Assembly (NCBI RefSeq): GCF_038502225.1
Contig: NC_091341.1
Coordinates: forward strand, 2,047,626 to 2,111,625
DNA: 64,000 nt
Direction of reading: 5' to 3'
Source: Cherax quadricarinatus
Taxonomy: Eukaryota; Arthropoda; Malacostraca; Decapoda; Parastacidae
In this document: piece after piece, positions 9,325 through 20,096 of the stretch
How the letters are laid out: the number at the start of each line of letters is the position of its first letter
How positions within the stretch are numbered: the first letter of the stretch is position 1
Program-made: the position numbers and the translations under genes
Notes under the pieces: generated by a model
The model's database searches: none
The model's input: only the letters and a program-made list of their open reading frames with translations
What the model was told of the DNA's origin: nothing

Positions 9325-12245
9325 TCAGGTCCCAAGTACCATTCGTCTCCATTCACTCCTATCTAACACGCTCACGCACGCTTGCTGGAAGTCCAAGCCC
9401 CTTGCCCACAAAACCTCCTTTACCCCCACTCTCCAACCCTTTCGAGGACGACCCCTACCCCGCCTTCCTTCCCCTATAGATTTATATGCTTTCCATGTCA
9501 TTCTACTTTGATCCATTCTCTCTAAATGACCAAACCACCTCAACAACCCCTCTTCTGCCCTCTGACTAATACTTTTATTAACTCCACACCTTCTCCTAAT
9601 TTCCACACTCCGAATTTTCTGCATAATATTTACACCACACATTGCCCTTAAACAGGACATCTCCACTGCCTCCAACCGTCTCCTCGCTGCTGCATTTACC
9701 ACCCAAGCTTCACACCCATAGAAGAGTGTTGGTACTACTATACTTTCATACATTCCCTTCTTTGCCTCCATAGATAACGTTTTTTGACTCCACATATACC
9801 TCAACGCACCACTCACCTTTTTTCCCTCATCAATTCTATGATTAACCTCATCCTTCATAAATCCATCCGCCGACACGTCAACTCCCAAGTATCTGAAAAC
9901 ATTCACTTCTTCCATACTCCTCCTCCCCAATTTGATATCCAATTTTTCTTTATCTAAATCATTTGACACCCTCATCACCTTACTCTTTTCTATGTTCACT
10001 TTCAACTTTCTACCTTTACACACATTCCCAAACTCATCCACTAACCTTTGCAATTTTTCTTTAGAATCTCCCATAAGCACAGTATCATCAGCAAAAAGTA
10101 ACTGTGTCAATTCCCATTTTGAATTTGATTCCCCATAATTTAATCCCACCCCTCTCCCAAACACCCTAGCATTTACTTCCTTTACAACCCCATCTATAAA
10201 TATATTAAACAACCATGGTGACATTACACATCCCTGTCTAAGACTTACTTTTACCGGGAAGTAGTCTCCCTCTCTTCTACACACCCTAACCTGAGCCTCA
10301 CTATCCTCATAAAAACTCTTTACAGCATTTAATAACTTACCACCTATTCCATATACTTGCAACATCTGCCACATTGCTCCTCTATCCACTATCATATGCC
10401 TTTTCTAAATCCATAAATGCAATAAAAACTTCCCTATCTTTATCTAAATACTGTTCACATATATGCTTCAATGTAAACACCTGATCTACACATCCCCTAC
10501 CCACTCTGAAACCTCCTTGCTCATCCGCAATCCTACATTCTGTCTTACCTCTAATTCTTTCAATTATAACCCTACCGTACACTTTTCCTGGCATACTCGG
10601 TAAGCTTATTCCTCTATAATTTTTACAATCTCTTTTGTCCCCTTTCCCTTTATATAAAGGGACTATACATGCTCTCTGCCAATCCCTAGGTACCTTCCCC
10701 TCTTTCATACATTTATTAAACAAAAGTACCAACCACTCCAACACTATCCCCCCCTGCTTTTAACATTTCTGTCATGATCCCATCAGTTCCAGCTGCTTTA
10801 CTCCCTTTCATTTTATGTAATGCCTCACGTACCTCCCCCACACTTACATTCTGCTCTTCTTCACTCCTAAAAGATGGTATACCTCCCTGACCAGTGCATG
10901 AAATTACTGCCTCTGTTTCTTCCTTAACATTTAAAAGTTCCTCAAAATATTCTCGCCATCTACCCAATACCTCCATCTCCCCATCTACTAACTCCCCTAC
11001 TCTGTTTTTAACTGACAAATCCATATTTTCCCTAGGCTTTCTTAACTTGTTTAACTCACTCCAAAATTTTTTCTTATTTTCATTATAATTTCTTGACAGT
11101 GCCTCTCCCACTCTATCATCTGCTCTCCTTTTGCACTCTCTCACCACTCTCTTTACCTTTCTTTTACTCTCCATATACTCTGCTCTTCTTATAACACTTC
11201 TGCTTTGTAAAAACCTCTCATAAGCTACCTTTTTCTCTTTTATCACACCCTTTACTTCATCATTCCACCAATCACTCCTCTTTCCTCCTGCCCCCACCCT
11301 CCTATAACCACAAACTTCTGCCCCACATTCTAATACTGCATTTTTAAAACTATTCCAACCCTCTTCAACCCCCCCACTACTCATCTTTACACTAGCCCAC
11401 CTTTCTGCCAATAGTCGCTTATATCTCACCCGAACTTCCTCCTCCCTTAGTTTATACACTTTCACCTCCCTCTTACTTGTTGTTGCCACCTTCCTCTTTT
11501 CCCATCTACCTCTTACTCTAACTGTAGCTACAACTAAATAATGATCCGATATATCAGTTGCCCCTCTATAAACATGTACATCCTGGAGCCTACCCATCAA
11601 CCTTTTATCCACCAATACATAATCTAATAAACTACTTTCATTACGTGCTACATCATACCTTGTATATTTATTTATCCTCTTTTTCATAAAATATGTATTA
11701 CTTATTACCAAATTTCTTTCTACACATAGCTCAATTAAAGGCACCCCATTTACATTTACCCCTGGCACCCCAAATTTACCTACTACTCCCTCCATAACAT
11801 TTTTACCCACTTTAGCATTGAAATCCCCAACCACCATTACTCTCACACTTGATTCAAAACTCCCCACGCATTCACTCAACATTTCCCAAAATCTCTCTCT
11901 CTCCTCTACACTTCTCTCTTCTCCAGGTGCATACACGCTTATTATAACCCACTTTTCACAACCAATCTTTATTTTACTCCACATAATCCTTGAATTAATA
12001 CATTTATAGTCCCTCTTTTCCTGCCATAGCTTATCCTTCAACATTATTGCTACTCCTTCTTTAGCTCTAACTCTATTTGAAACCCCTGACCTAATCCCAT
12101 TTATTCCTCTCCACTGAAACTCTCCCACCCCCTTCAGCTTTGTTTCACTTAAAGCCAGGACATCCAGCTTCTTCTCATTCATAACATCCACAATCATCTC
12201 TTTCTTATCATCTGCACAACATCCACGCACATTCAGACTTCCCAC
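9325..12245 (-). pseudogene. RTE-b EN-RT polyprotein, two frameshifts
   Basis: Order from the N-terminus: AP-like endonuclease (SLNVRGC, LALSETKLKG, VVGDFNAKVGKN, ATDISDHYLVV), linker, RT (YRGISLPSMPGKVYGRV, EQGGFRVGRGCVDQ, FMDLEKAYD, LRQGCVMSPWLFNIFIDG, LLFADDTVLMGDS), thumb and the C-terminal LRWFGHLERMDQSR / GRRGRGRPRKGWR region typical of RTE. The frame breaks twice, near 10716-10744 beside a C7 run and near 10382-10395 (KAYDR). Catalytic FADD is present. No ATG precedes the endonuclease in frame (see findings). Its role is nicking and target-primed cDNA synthesis. Confidence 0.88.
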
Positions 12246-12555
12246 TTTGACAATTTTCTTCTTCTTATTCTTTTTAGTAATCTTTACAGGAAAAGGGGTT
12301 ACTAGCCCATTGTTCCCGGCATTTTAGTTGACTTTTACAACACGCATGGCTTACGGAGGAAAGATTCTTATTCCACTTCCCCATGGATATAAAAGGAAAA
12401 TTAATAAGACCAAGAACTATTAAGATAAAATCAAAGAAAACTCAGATGAGTGTGTATAAATAAATGTGTACATGTATGTGTAGTGTGACCTAAGTGAAAG
12501 TAGAAGTAGCAAGACATGCCTGTAATCTTGCATATTTATGAGACAGACAAAAGAC

Positions 12556-12662
12556 ATCAGCAATCCTACCATCATGTAAAACAATCACAGGCTTTCGTTT
12601 TACACTCACTTGGCAGGACGGTAGTACCTCCCTGGGTGGTTGCTGTCTACCAACCTACTACC
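12556..12662 (-). ncRNA. Delta-ribozyme-like 5' terminus of RTE-b (candidate)
   Basis: Same arrangement as in S2. The terminal GGTAGTA (12662-12656) pairs with TACTACC (12626-12620). CAGCAA (12645-12640) can pair with TTGCTG (12563-12558). TGTAAAAC / GTTTTACA form the intervening hairpin. All three helices are preserved between RTE-b, S2 and S3; S3 has a G.U-compatible change in the hairpin, and the hairpin is degraded in S2. RTE-g (41825-41867) has lost the first pair and part of the crossing helix. Confidence 0.4.
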
Positions 12663-12750
12663 TATAAAATAATAACATGTATGTTATTAAATACCACAGA
12701 CTCCACCACTGCCTCCACCAATGCCTCCACCACTTCCTCAACCACTTTGA

Positions 12751-12990
12751 GTCCCTACTACTCTCCCTCCGACCCCCGCAACTGGCAGCCAGCCCTCCCA
12801 CCACTTAGTGTGGTGAGTGTTTTATTTGTTCATTATTTGCTGTTAAACTACAGTATAAATAATGTAAAGCCATTCATGACTGCATATTGGAATGGCTATT
12901 CAGACAGGTATTGGACGGTGACATCATGTGTTTACTCTTGAACACAGCAAAGAATCAAACATTTCTGCTACTGCTAATAATAACAATAAC

Positions 12991-13048
<58 letters not shown>

Positions 13049-13172
13049 TATAATTGAAGAAGGAAATTGTACAAAAATATGAGGGAGTGGTTGACACATC
13101 GTCAGTGTGGCTTTGTTTATGCTGGAGTGAGCATTAGTCTCCGTGCTCTTTCAAACATTTCACAATAATTCA
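12751..13172 (+). repeat. Left arm of a 1.4 kb palindrome
   Basis: Bases 12751-13172 are matched in inverted order by 13774-14185, from gtccctactactctccc outward to cacaataattca at the loop side. The arms differ mainly in an (aat)n run (about 12970-13046 here). Part of the arm (acatcatgtgtttactcttg) resembles the interior of P elements. Noncoding. Confidence 0.85.
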
Positions 13173-13272
13173 GCGGTTGAGGCAGTGGTATTTAATAACA
13201 TATATGTTATAAATAATAATAGTACATATTATTAATAACATGTATTATTATTATTAATAACATGCATGTTAT

Positions 13273-13740
13273 TAAATACCACTGCCTCAACCACTGCCTC
13301 AATCGCTGCTTCAACAGTTGCCTCACCCACTGCCTCAATCGCTGCCTCAACAGCTGCCTCAACCACTGCCTCACCCACTGCCTCAATCGCTGCCTCAACA
13401 GCTGCCTCACCCACTGCCTCAATCACTGCCTCAACCACTGCCTCAATTGCTGCCTCAACAGCTGCCTCAACAGCTGCCTCAATCGCTGCCTCAACAGCTG
13501 CCTCAACCACTGCCTCAACCGCTGCCTCAATCGCTGCCTCAACCACAGCCTCAATCGCTGCCTCAACAGCTGCCTCAACCACTGCCTCAATCGCTGCCTC
13601 AACAGCAGCCTCAACAGCTGCCTCATCCACTGCCTCAATCGCTGCCTCAACAGCTGCCTCAGCCACTGCCTCAACAGCTGCCTCAATAGCTGCCTCAACC
13701 GCTGCCTCAACCACTGCCTCAACCACTGCCTCAACCACTC
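13273..13740 (+). repeat. 12-bp minisatellite (nactgcctcaac type), about 38 copies
   Basis: Unit gctgcctcaatc/cactgcctcaac, repeated almost without length change between the palindrome arms. Because 12 is a multiple of three, every frame stays open on both strands and gives spurious repeats (AAST, PQSL, EAVV). Shorter, diverged units occur at 12698-12746. The loop also holds palindromic at-rich pieces such as aacatgcatgtt. Confidence 0.9.
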
Positions 13741-13773
13741 CAGTAGCACTCAATCTACAAGCACCAAACACAA

Positions 13774-13920
13774 TGAATTATTGTGAAATGTTTGGAAGAG
13801 CACGGAGACTAATGCTCATTCCAGCATAAACAAAGCCACACTGACGATGTGTCAACCACTCCCTCGTATTTTTGTACAACTTCCTTCAATTATATCGTAT
13901 TTATTATTATTATTATTATA

Positions 13921-13951
<31 letters not shown>

Positions 13952-14185
13952 TGTTATTATTAGCAGTAGCAGAAATGTTTGATTCTTTGCTGTGTTCAAG
14001 AGTAAACACATGATGTCACCGTCTAATACCTGTCCGAATAGCCATTCCAATATGCAGTCATGAATGGGTTTACATTATTTATACTGTAATTTAATAGCAA
14101 ATAATGAACAAACAAAACACTCACCACACTGAGTGGTGGGAGGGCTGGCTGCCAGTTGCGGGGTTGGTGGGAGGGTAGTAGGGAC
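13774..14185 (-). repeat. Right arm of the palindrome
   Basis: Inverted partner of 12751-13172, with its own (att)n run at about 13899-13948. Together with the 601-bp spacer it can form a very long hairpin. Confidence 0.85.
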
Positions 14186-14338
14186 TTGCAGGTGGCGGGA
14201 AACTTGAAAATGATTTGGCGGCTGGGAATTTGGTGGCTGGGAATTTGGCGGTTGGGAATTCGCGAATGTGTGAAGCCCGCGAAAGCTGAAAACGTGAATG
14301 TTGAGGGAGACCTGTACATTTTTTTGGACCTTCTTATT

Positions 14339-14439
14339 AACCATACCCCCGGCCGGGATTGAACCCGCGGTCATAGTCTCAAAACTCCAGCCCGTGGGTA
14401 TGGTTTGTTTGCAATCGTGTCATTACGATTTCTTGAGTC
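14339..14439 (-). mobile_element. tRNA-derived SINE with 11-bp target duplication
   Basis: The minus strand contains GGTTCAATCCC, a match to the pol III B box, inside a T-arm-like hairpin (CGGGTTCAATCCCG). The tRNA-like part is bounded by inverted ends aaccataccc / gggtatggtt. The 101-bp body is flanked by accttcttatt at 14328-14338 and 14440-14450. No clear A box, so it is a SINE fragment rather than a tRNA gene. It is inserted in LINE-1, and removing it with one duplication keeps the LINE frame. Confidence 0.75.
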
Positions 14440-14450
14440 ACCTTCTTATT

Positions 14451-15571
14451 AGATTGGTTAGTACTGACGAGTAACGTTTTGTGAGATCCTTTGTTATTAG
14501 ACCCATTCTGTACTGTTTTTCATATAGATGTTTTTTATCAATAGATCTGAGGATGCTGTTTGTAAGCCAGGGGCTGTTTAGTCTCTTTGCTGTGATCTGC
14601 TTAGTTTTTTTTGGGGGGCAATGCATGTTATAGAGGTTTTGGGTTTTTTGCAAAAAAATATTAACACATTCATCAATATCTAAGTTGTCTTCTAGCTCGT
14701 TTTGCCAGTCAGTGTCACTAAATGCTGAAATAAAGTTATTAACAGATGACTCGTCATGCAGTCGGAATGTGATCTTAGTTGTGTCCTGGGGCACTTTACA
14801 GAAGTTGATTATGAGAAAGATGGGATAGTGGTCAGTGGTGTTATCTGTGATTATGCCTGCTTTTAACGGGGATATAGTGTTTGTCCAGATATGGTCTAGT
14901 AATGAGGCATTTGTGTCAGTGATTCTTGTATGTTTTGTTATTGTTGGTAGAAGTAAATAGTTGTTCATGGTGTTTGTGAATTCAGTCACTTGTGGGTCAC
15001 GGTCATGGATGAGATTTATGTTGAAGTCCCCTGTAAGTATTAGGTGGTGTTTATTCATTTCAGCGCTAGTTATTATGTTTCTTAGTTTTTCACTAAAAGA
15101 GTAAACACTGGAGTGAGGAACTCTATAAAATGCTCCGATTGTTAGAGGTTTTGTAAAGGCTTTGGATTTAAATTTAGCAAAGGTATAGTCACCATGCTCA
15201 TCCCTTGTGGAAGTAGAATATATACACTCTAGCTCATCAGAGTAGTATATAGCTGTTCCACCTAACTGATCTGGCCTACAATTGTGTATGGCTGTGTAGC
15301 CAGGTACGGAACAGATGTTTGTAACATCATGTTTTAGCCATGTTTCAGTGAGAGTAATGATGGACATACTGACATTTAAAGAATTCAGTAGTGCCTGGAG
15401 GTCATCATAGTGCTTGCTTAGTGATCTGACATTATAATTGAATACTGTTATGTTATTGTTGACACTGAGTAGTGTCTTTGCCTGACTAGCAGTGTAATAA
15501 AGGCAATTGTTGTTAGGATCATGTGTGTCATTTAATAAAAGGTTAATGTCAGGATCGATGTTTGCAATCAT
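14451..15571 (-). pseudogene. LINE-1 (CR1-group) endonuclease half
   Basis: An open frame of about 370 residues from the ATG at 15571: leader (MIANIDPDINLLLND), then the endonuclease: FNYNVRSLSKHYDDLQALL, TLTETWL, GGTAIYYSD, LTGDFNINL (catalytic Asp/Asn), SLLDHIW and DHYPIFLIINF. The following linker ends TNLIRR, where the SINE and element K interrupt. It continues in frame into 8769-7707. The frame itself is intact up to the interruption. Confidence 0.85.
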
Positions 15572-16129
15572 ATGACTAGCACAAGTTTAACAATGTATAA
15601 ATAGTATAAAGATAACTATTAATGTTGCACTGGAGGTGATATGAGAGCTTATACAAGCAGTACAAAGTGTAGGTAGCAGAAGAACTATTCTACAAACTGC
15701 ACAGATAGATACTAAATAAGTAATAATAATACAAAAAGTATAAAGTTAAAAGATAGTAAAAAAGATCTTAAATAAAATTTTAGTAGTAAGATTTGACTTA
15801 AGGCACAAAATTTAGGCAAGTAATAACACCATAAACAAATTGCATGATTAGTATTAAAAAATAATGACTAGGTATATCAATAGCACCTAACAGTGTTTGT
15901 GCTAATGCTAGACAGTAAACAAAAAAGGGGGTTTCAAAACAGTAATACATACTTAATTTCAGATTGTATTTCACTAATTATTATAGACTGCACACACTAG
16001 AGAGTAAAAAAATATAGGAGTTAACTAATGGAGGATTGCAAAAGATAGTTACAAGTGTATAAAAAAAATAGAAACTTTTATCTTTTTAGACAGTAAACAA
16101 AAAGGGGGGTTTGCACATTGTTCAAGTCA
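15572..16129 (-). other. Probable LINE-1 5' leader, noncoding
   Basis: AT-rich sequence upstream of the LINE-1 ATG with no ORF1-like frame on the minus strand. It contains a duplicated motif, tagacagtaaacaaaaa followed by a G run, at 15911-15935 and 16088-16110. I see no other feature. Confidence 0.4.
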
Positions 16130-16919
16130 ACCAAGTTCTTAGCTATTTCACTAGTATCACTTCTATTTTATCAACTAAGCAAAAAAAACTGCCCAATTAA
16201 CTATTTCAACTACCCAATAGTAATCAGAAATTGGTATTTTGGCCAATTTCACACAAAGTTCAAAATATTCCAAAATAGGGTCCAGAATAAACAATGAAGG
16301 CATTCCTGGCACTAATATAACATTTCCTCTGTTTATCAGACATGTTTCCAGGCTTTACAGTTAAATTCCATATCGATTTTTTATTCACATAAAGAATTTT
16401 TATTCACTCCAAAAAATAGATTTACTGTTATGCAATATTGCAATAATTGTATAAATAATATCAGCGCATTCATGAACACATATTAGACCCACCAGTTGAT
16501 GTGTATTGGACACATGATGTGATTTGTTTACTCTTGAGCATTGGCAAAAATTAAACATTTCTGCTATTTTAAGCTCAATTTCAAGCTATTTTTCAAAATC
16601 ATTTCTATAACATATCTTGTATTCTATCAAATAAGACCAAGAAACCGTGAATACAACCATAAAAACCATACAAAAATACACCGCAACGTCACTGTTTTAA
16701 TCCAAAAACACGGTTGCAGTTTTTTTCTCATTATGCATGGCATGCTGCAGAATCTATTTTATATGGTGCACACTTACCACATAGATGCATTCTCTCATAT
16801 CTAGGCCCATATTTACTGCTCACAGCTTATCTGAATGAGCTCAGCTCATGATGTAGGACTACAGTTTGGACCCTGGCTTCAAAACCGAAGAATTACGGGA
16901 TGGACCCTCAAAGGGTTAA
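16130..16919 (-). mobile_element. P4: TTAA element, truncated at its right end
   Basis: Minus-strand copy of the P family: aagggttaa at the plus-strand right end (TTAA 16916-16919), then the subterminal and interior blocks (gctcaatttcaag, agggtccagaataaacaa, cattcctggcactaa). It stops near 16130, lacking the last quarter of the family. Diverged and noncoding. Confidence 0.7.
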
Positions 16920-17572
16920 GGAAATATGTTGGTTATATAAACAAAGTAATTTTTGTGTATCCATATCACCTGTGTGCCTTCAAGACCACTGTAAAACACA
17001 TACTGACAAAAAAGTCTTATATTACATTTGTTTCAAGGTGTAATACTCATCAAAAAATGGAAGTAAGTTACACTGACTATACTGGGTTATTCTAGGTTAA
17101 ATGTACATAGTGTGCTTTTTGGCTGAATTCCAATGTTTAATATCATTTAATTGTAATGAATCTGAAATGAATAAGGCATGTTCCTGGTAGTTCTACACCC
17201 TGTTTGCTGGTAGGAAAGCTGGTGGGTGAACAACAGGTCCTGGTTTCATTTTTGCTTATGCTGGCTAAGCAATTCTACCCATGAAGCATTACTTGGACCT
17301 GTCTGGTCTTGGATTTTTTCACCAGTATGAAGAGGCTGTAGGATAGACCCAAACAGTTGTGCTGAGGTCAAAAATATTGACAGTTGGCATACTGACGCAC
17401 AAAAAAATTGTGCATGCATACTAGTACTTCGGATACAGTCATCCCCTGCATACCAGTACATTCAACACTGTTAAAAGGTTAATCTTCTCTCATATATGTA
17501 TGTTTGTTAATGTCATTAAAAGTAATGTCTCTTTAATGTCTTTATAAACACACATTTGAAATGCTATGTCTA
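16920..17572. other. Sequence without a recognised gene
   Basis: I see no gene. Bases 17055-17105 (gaagtaagttacactgac, gggttattctaggtt) are a diverged copy of the repeat found at 28550-28620 and 53830-53870. The end (accagtacattcaacactg, ttaa at 17478) may be a degraded P terminus. Confidence 0.4.
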
Positions 17573-18545
17573 TTATGCTCCATTAGTCTTAAGTTGTATC
17601 TTGCATGAAATGCTATGCAAAACCAGGGGCTTTTCATTGGTACTGTATCTTGTGGAAACAAAAGTGTTCGTGTTTGTTTTATTGTATTTGCTCTTAAAAT
17701 TACACAAGAAGTATGCCTCTACCACTTCTTGACTGAGATAATCCCACTCCCTGACAACTCTGAAAGTGAAGAAAAATTGCCTGATATTTTTGTGGCTCAT
17801 TTGTGTCATTAGCTTCTAGTTGTGTCCTCGAGTGCCTAATTGTTTCTCACCTCTCAAACAACCTGTCCCTGTCAACTATCAATTCTTCTGAGTATTTTGT
17901 ATGTTACCATATCTCCCCTGGTTTTCCTGTCCTGCAATGTTATTAGATTAAAGTTCATGAGCCTCTCTTTGTAACTCATACCCCTTCGCTCAGGAACAAG
18001 TCTAGTTTCATACCCCTTTACTTTTTCAGGTGTGGGTTCCAAAATGAGTCTGACATGTTTATAAAGGACCCAGAATGACTGTTGAAATTCCTGTAGGTTA
18101 CTCTTAGATTTGTCAAACAAGCACTGGTTGCAGAGGTTACTCAGCTGATACGAGCCTTTAGCGATATATCAGGCACTATGGTCACCGGTAAATATTTCTC
18201 TGAATGAATTCTGCACCCTTTATCTCCAAAATTTACATTCTTGCATGTTAGTGGCTTTCTTTGTGCTTGACAATATTTCACCACAAATAAATAAATAAAA
18301 TTTTTGAATTCTGAACCATTTATCTAACCAGTCTTGCAGTTTGTCCAGATCCATTTGGAGCCTTTCCCTTTCCTGATCCATTTTTATTCTCATTAGTTTT
18401 ACAATAGCAAACAGAAACACATCCAATTCAAATCCAACTGGTATATCATTCACATAACCCAGAAACAGTTCTGGTCTTAATATTGATCTTTGTAAAACCC
18501 TCCTAGTTACACTTCCCCAAGTGTGTCTTAGATTGGACTGAGTGG
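17573..18545 (-). pseudogene. LINE-3: decayed CR1-group reverse transcriptase
   Basis: Minus-strand fragments in order: TWGSVTRRVLQRSILRPELF and GYVNDIP (palm, normally GVPQGS.LGP..F..YINDLP), LFAIVKLMRIKM where FADD has become FAIV, LQMDLDKLQDWLDKWF, then in other frames the thumb (RRGMSYKERLMNFNLITLQ, RKTRGDMVTYKIL) and the C-terminus (FFTFRVVREWDYLSQEVVEA). Several frameshifts. Its catalytic Asp pair is gone. Confidence 0.72.
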
Positions 18546-18549
18546 AGAA

Positions 18550-18707
18550 GCGAATCATGGGATTTGATGTTTTGTTGGAGAGTGAGCATGATAAAATGTG
18601 ACTGACAGTGATTATGAATGAATGATAGTGAAAGTGTTCCTCTCGTTTTGGGGTCACCCTGTGTCGGTGGGAGACTGCTGACATGTTAAAAAAAAAAAAA
18701 AAAAAAA
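18550..18707 (+). mobile_element. RTE 3' tail with poly(A)
   Basis: Ends ggggtcaccctgtgtcgg, tgggagactgctgacatgtt and an A19 run (18689-18707), the tail shared by RTEs and their SINE-like derivatives. The body upstream (ttgttggagagtgagcatg) is the RTE 3' UTR. A 5'-truncated insertion within LINE-3. Confidence 0.75.
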
Positions 18708-18894
18708 GTGGTACCTAGAATTGTTTCTGAGACTGAAGCGTACAATATCTACAATCTGAAAGCGAACTGGAGGTACAGCCAACTACTGAGACCCTCTTTA
18801 ACATACTATTAACAAGTAAACTCTGATAGTTGTTGAGTATAATTTTCACTTTCCTACTATATCTTTATTTCAATACAAATAACACATCACTCAC

Positions 18895-18992
18895 TTGATC
18901 AGGATAGTCTTTGATTCGCATTCTGAATTTTTGAAATTGCTTGTCTGTCTCCTGAGTTGCCATATTAATAAGATCATTCTCTGTGTCGGAAT
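18895..18992 (-). CDS. PDCD2: PDCD2 exon (C-terminal domain start)
   Basis: A 98-bp minus-strand exon with acceptor TTTTCAG (18993-18999) and donor GTGAGTG (18894-18888). In phase it encodes (D)SDTENDLINMATQETDK followed by QFQKFRMRIKDYPDQ. The D..F.KF..RI...P.Q pattern, normally followed by VLRY, marks the start of the PDCD2 C-terminal domain. It begins with two bases of a split codon (G|AT, Asp) whose first base is the last base of the exon at 60538-60711. The exon ends in phase 0; the next exon is not visible in the window. PDCD2 is a conserved MYND-zinc-finger protein linked to ribosome assembly and growth. PDCD2L is less likely because of the FLFPEFEI motif in the partner exon. Confidence 0.85.
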
Positions 18993-19173
18993 CTGAAAAT
19001 AAAAAGGATTATGTGTCGATATTCTGCCTCTGGAATAAAGTAAAAAGAGGTGTATGGACAACATTTGGCTTTCTTAAAGCCACTTTTACCTACAAATAGC
19101 CTTTTGCTTTATAGTCACTCATTTTTGTATTAAAAAGTGAAGGAAACCTAAGGAACAAATGGATTTGACAGTT

Positions 19174-20096
19174 GTGCAAGAAAGGTATAAAATACCAACA
19201 ATATGAAAGTTAAGACACATTTGCAACATCTGGATATCTTTATTGTAGACGTTTCGCCATCCAGTAGCTTTATCAAAACAGATTCTAGGACATAATTGGA
19301 AGACAGTAGAACTATATACAAAAGATGAGGTAATCAGTTCCTCAGCCTTGGAGTTAGTGTTCACAGCATGGTGGTGGAGGAGAATCTGGAGCAAAGGCAA
19401 GGAAACTGGCAGTTATATAGCAGCAAACGAGGGCATAGTCACTGGTAGGCGGGATTCCCCAGTGGAAGTAGGTCCTTCCCAAAGAGATGGGTTAGTTGTA
19501 GCAGCCGTGAAGAAGGTCTTGTAGATGTCCTCTGAACCAAGATTCCATGATGTTGCAGTGTCTGACAAGTTGTGCAAGAAAGGTATATAGTTCTACTGTC
19601 TTCCAATTATGTCCTAGAACCTGTATTGATAAAGCCACTGGATGGTGAAACGACTACAATAAAGATATCCAGATGTTGCAAATGTGTCTTAACTTTCATA
19701 TTGTCGGTATTTTATACCTTTCTTGCACAACTTGTCAGACACTGCAACATCATGGAATTTTGGTTCAGAGGACATCTACAAGACCTTCTTCACGGCTGCT
19801 ACAACTAACCCATCTCTTTGGGAAGGACCTACTGGGGAATCCCGCCTACCAGTGACTATGCCCTCGTCTGCTGCCCGTCTTTATCCACTGATGCCTATAT
19901 AACCGCCAGTCTTCTTGCCTTTGCTCCAGATTCTCCTCCACCACCATGCTGTGAACACTAACTCCAAGGCTGAGGGACTGATTACCTCATCTTTTGTATA
20001 TAGTTCTACTGTCTTCCAATTATGTCCTAGAATCTATTGATAAAGCCACTGGATGGCAAAACGTCTACAATAAAGATATCCAGATGTTGCAAATGT
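19174..20096. mobile_element. Penelope-like element: rearranged pLTR copies
   Basis: Three copies of a core block occur: inverted at 19236-19285, direct at 19620-19670 and direct at 20035-20090, each around ttgataaagccactggatgg followed by c/t-gaaacg. Longer flanking arms are also inverted (ctccaaggctgagg, accaccatgctgtgaacac). A 12-bp duplication, gatttgacagtt, flanks the insert (19162-19173, 20097-20108), which lies in RTE-c. The block resembles the terminal repeats of Penelope-like retroelements, including a hammerhead-like core (GCCA/TGGC stem then GAAAC). No reverse transcriptase is present. Confidence 0.6.

Larger units (their letters stand above)
8974..12662 (-). mobile_element. RTE-b: near full-length RTE LINE
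   Basis: In minus orientation it starts at GGTAGTAGGTTGG (12662), has a leader of about 415 bp, the EN-RT coding region (12245 to 9325), a 3' UTR ending in a hairpin-rich tail (gggtcaccctgcctcggtgg, gggagacggccgacttgttg) and a poly(A) tract (8993-8974). It is inserted in element K. The 3' tail is shared with the SINE-like derivatives S1-S3. I found no convincing target-site duplication. Confidence 0.88.
8772..14314. mobile_element. K: TA-flanked TIR element carrying an RTE and a large palindrome
   Basis: Terminal repeats are CAGGTCTCCCTCAACATTC at the left (8772-8790) and its complement, gaatgttgagggagacctg, at the right (14296-14314). TA lies at both junctions (8770-8771, 14315-14316). After removal of the RTE-b insertion (8974-12662) the element is about 1.85 kb: a 200-bp left part with gcgagggttaggggatc, a palindrome around a minisatellite (12751-14185) and a 130-bp right part. 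No transposase is recognisable. TA duplication suggests a Tc1/mariner/pogo-type mover. It split LINE-1. Confidence 0.82.

Noticed and set aside
8974..12662. RTE endonuclease as the host gene craniofacial development protein 2
   Set aside because: Similar names in databases arise from RTE-derived models. Here the frame is followed by RT and a LINE tail.
13207..13829. Long open frames on both strands encoding simple repeats
   Set aside because: The 12-bp unit keeps every frame open. No start context, composition or homology suggests protein.
14339..14439. Possible tRNA gene
   Set aside because: Only the T-arm/B box is recognisable, no complete cloverleaf or A box, and it has a target-site duplication. 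It is a SINE.
17246..17461. Minus-strand frame of about 70 residues
   Set aside because: No similarity recognised, no splice sites, low complexity at one end. Not reported as a gene.
18895..18992. PDCD2L instead of PDCD2
   Set aside because: The partner exon has the FLFPEFEI segment typical of PDCD2. I cannot run a search, so some doubt remains.
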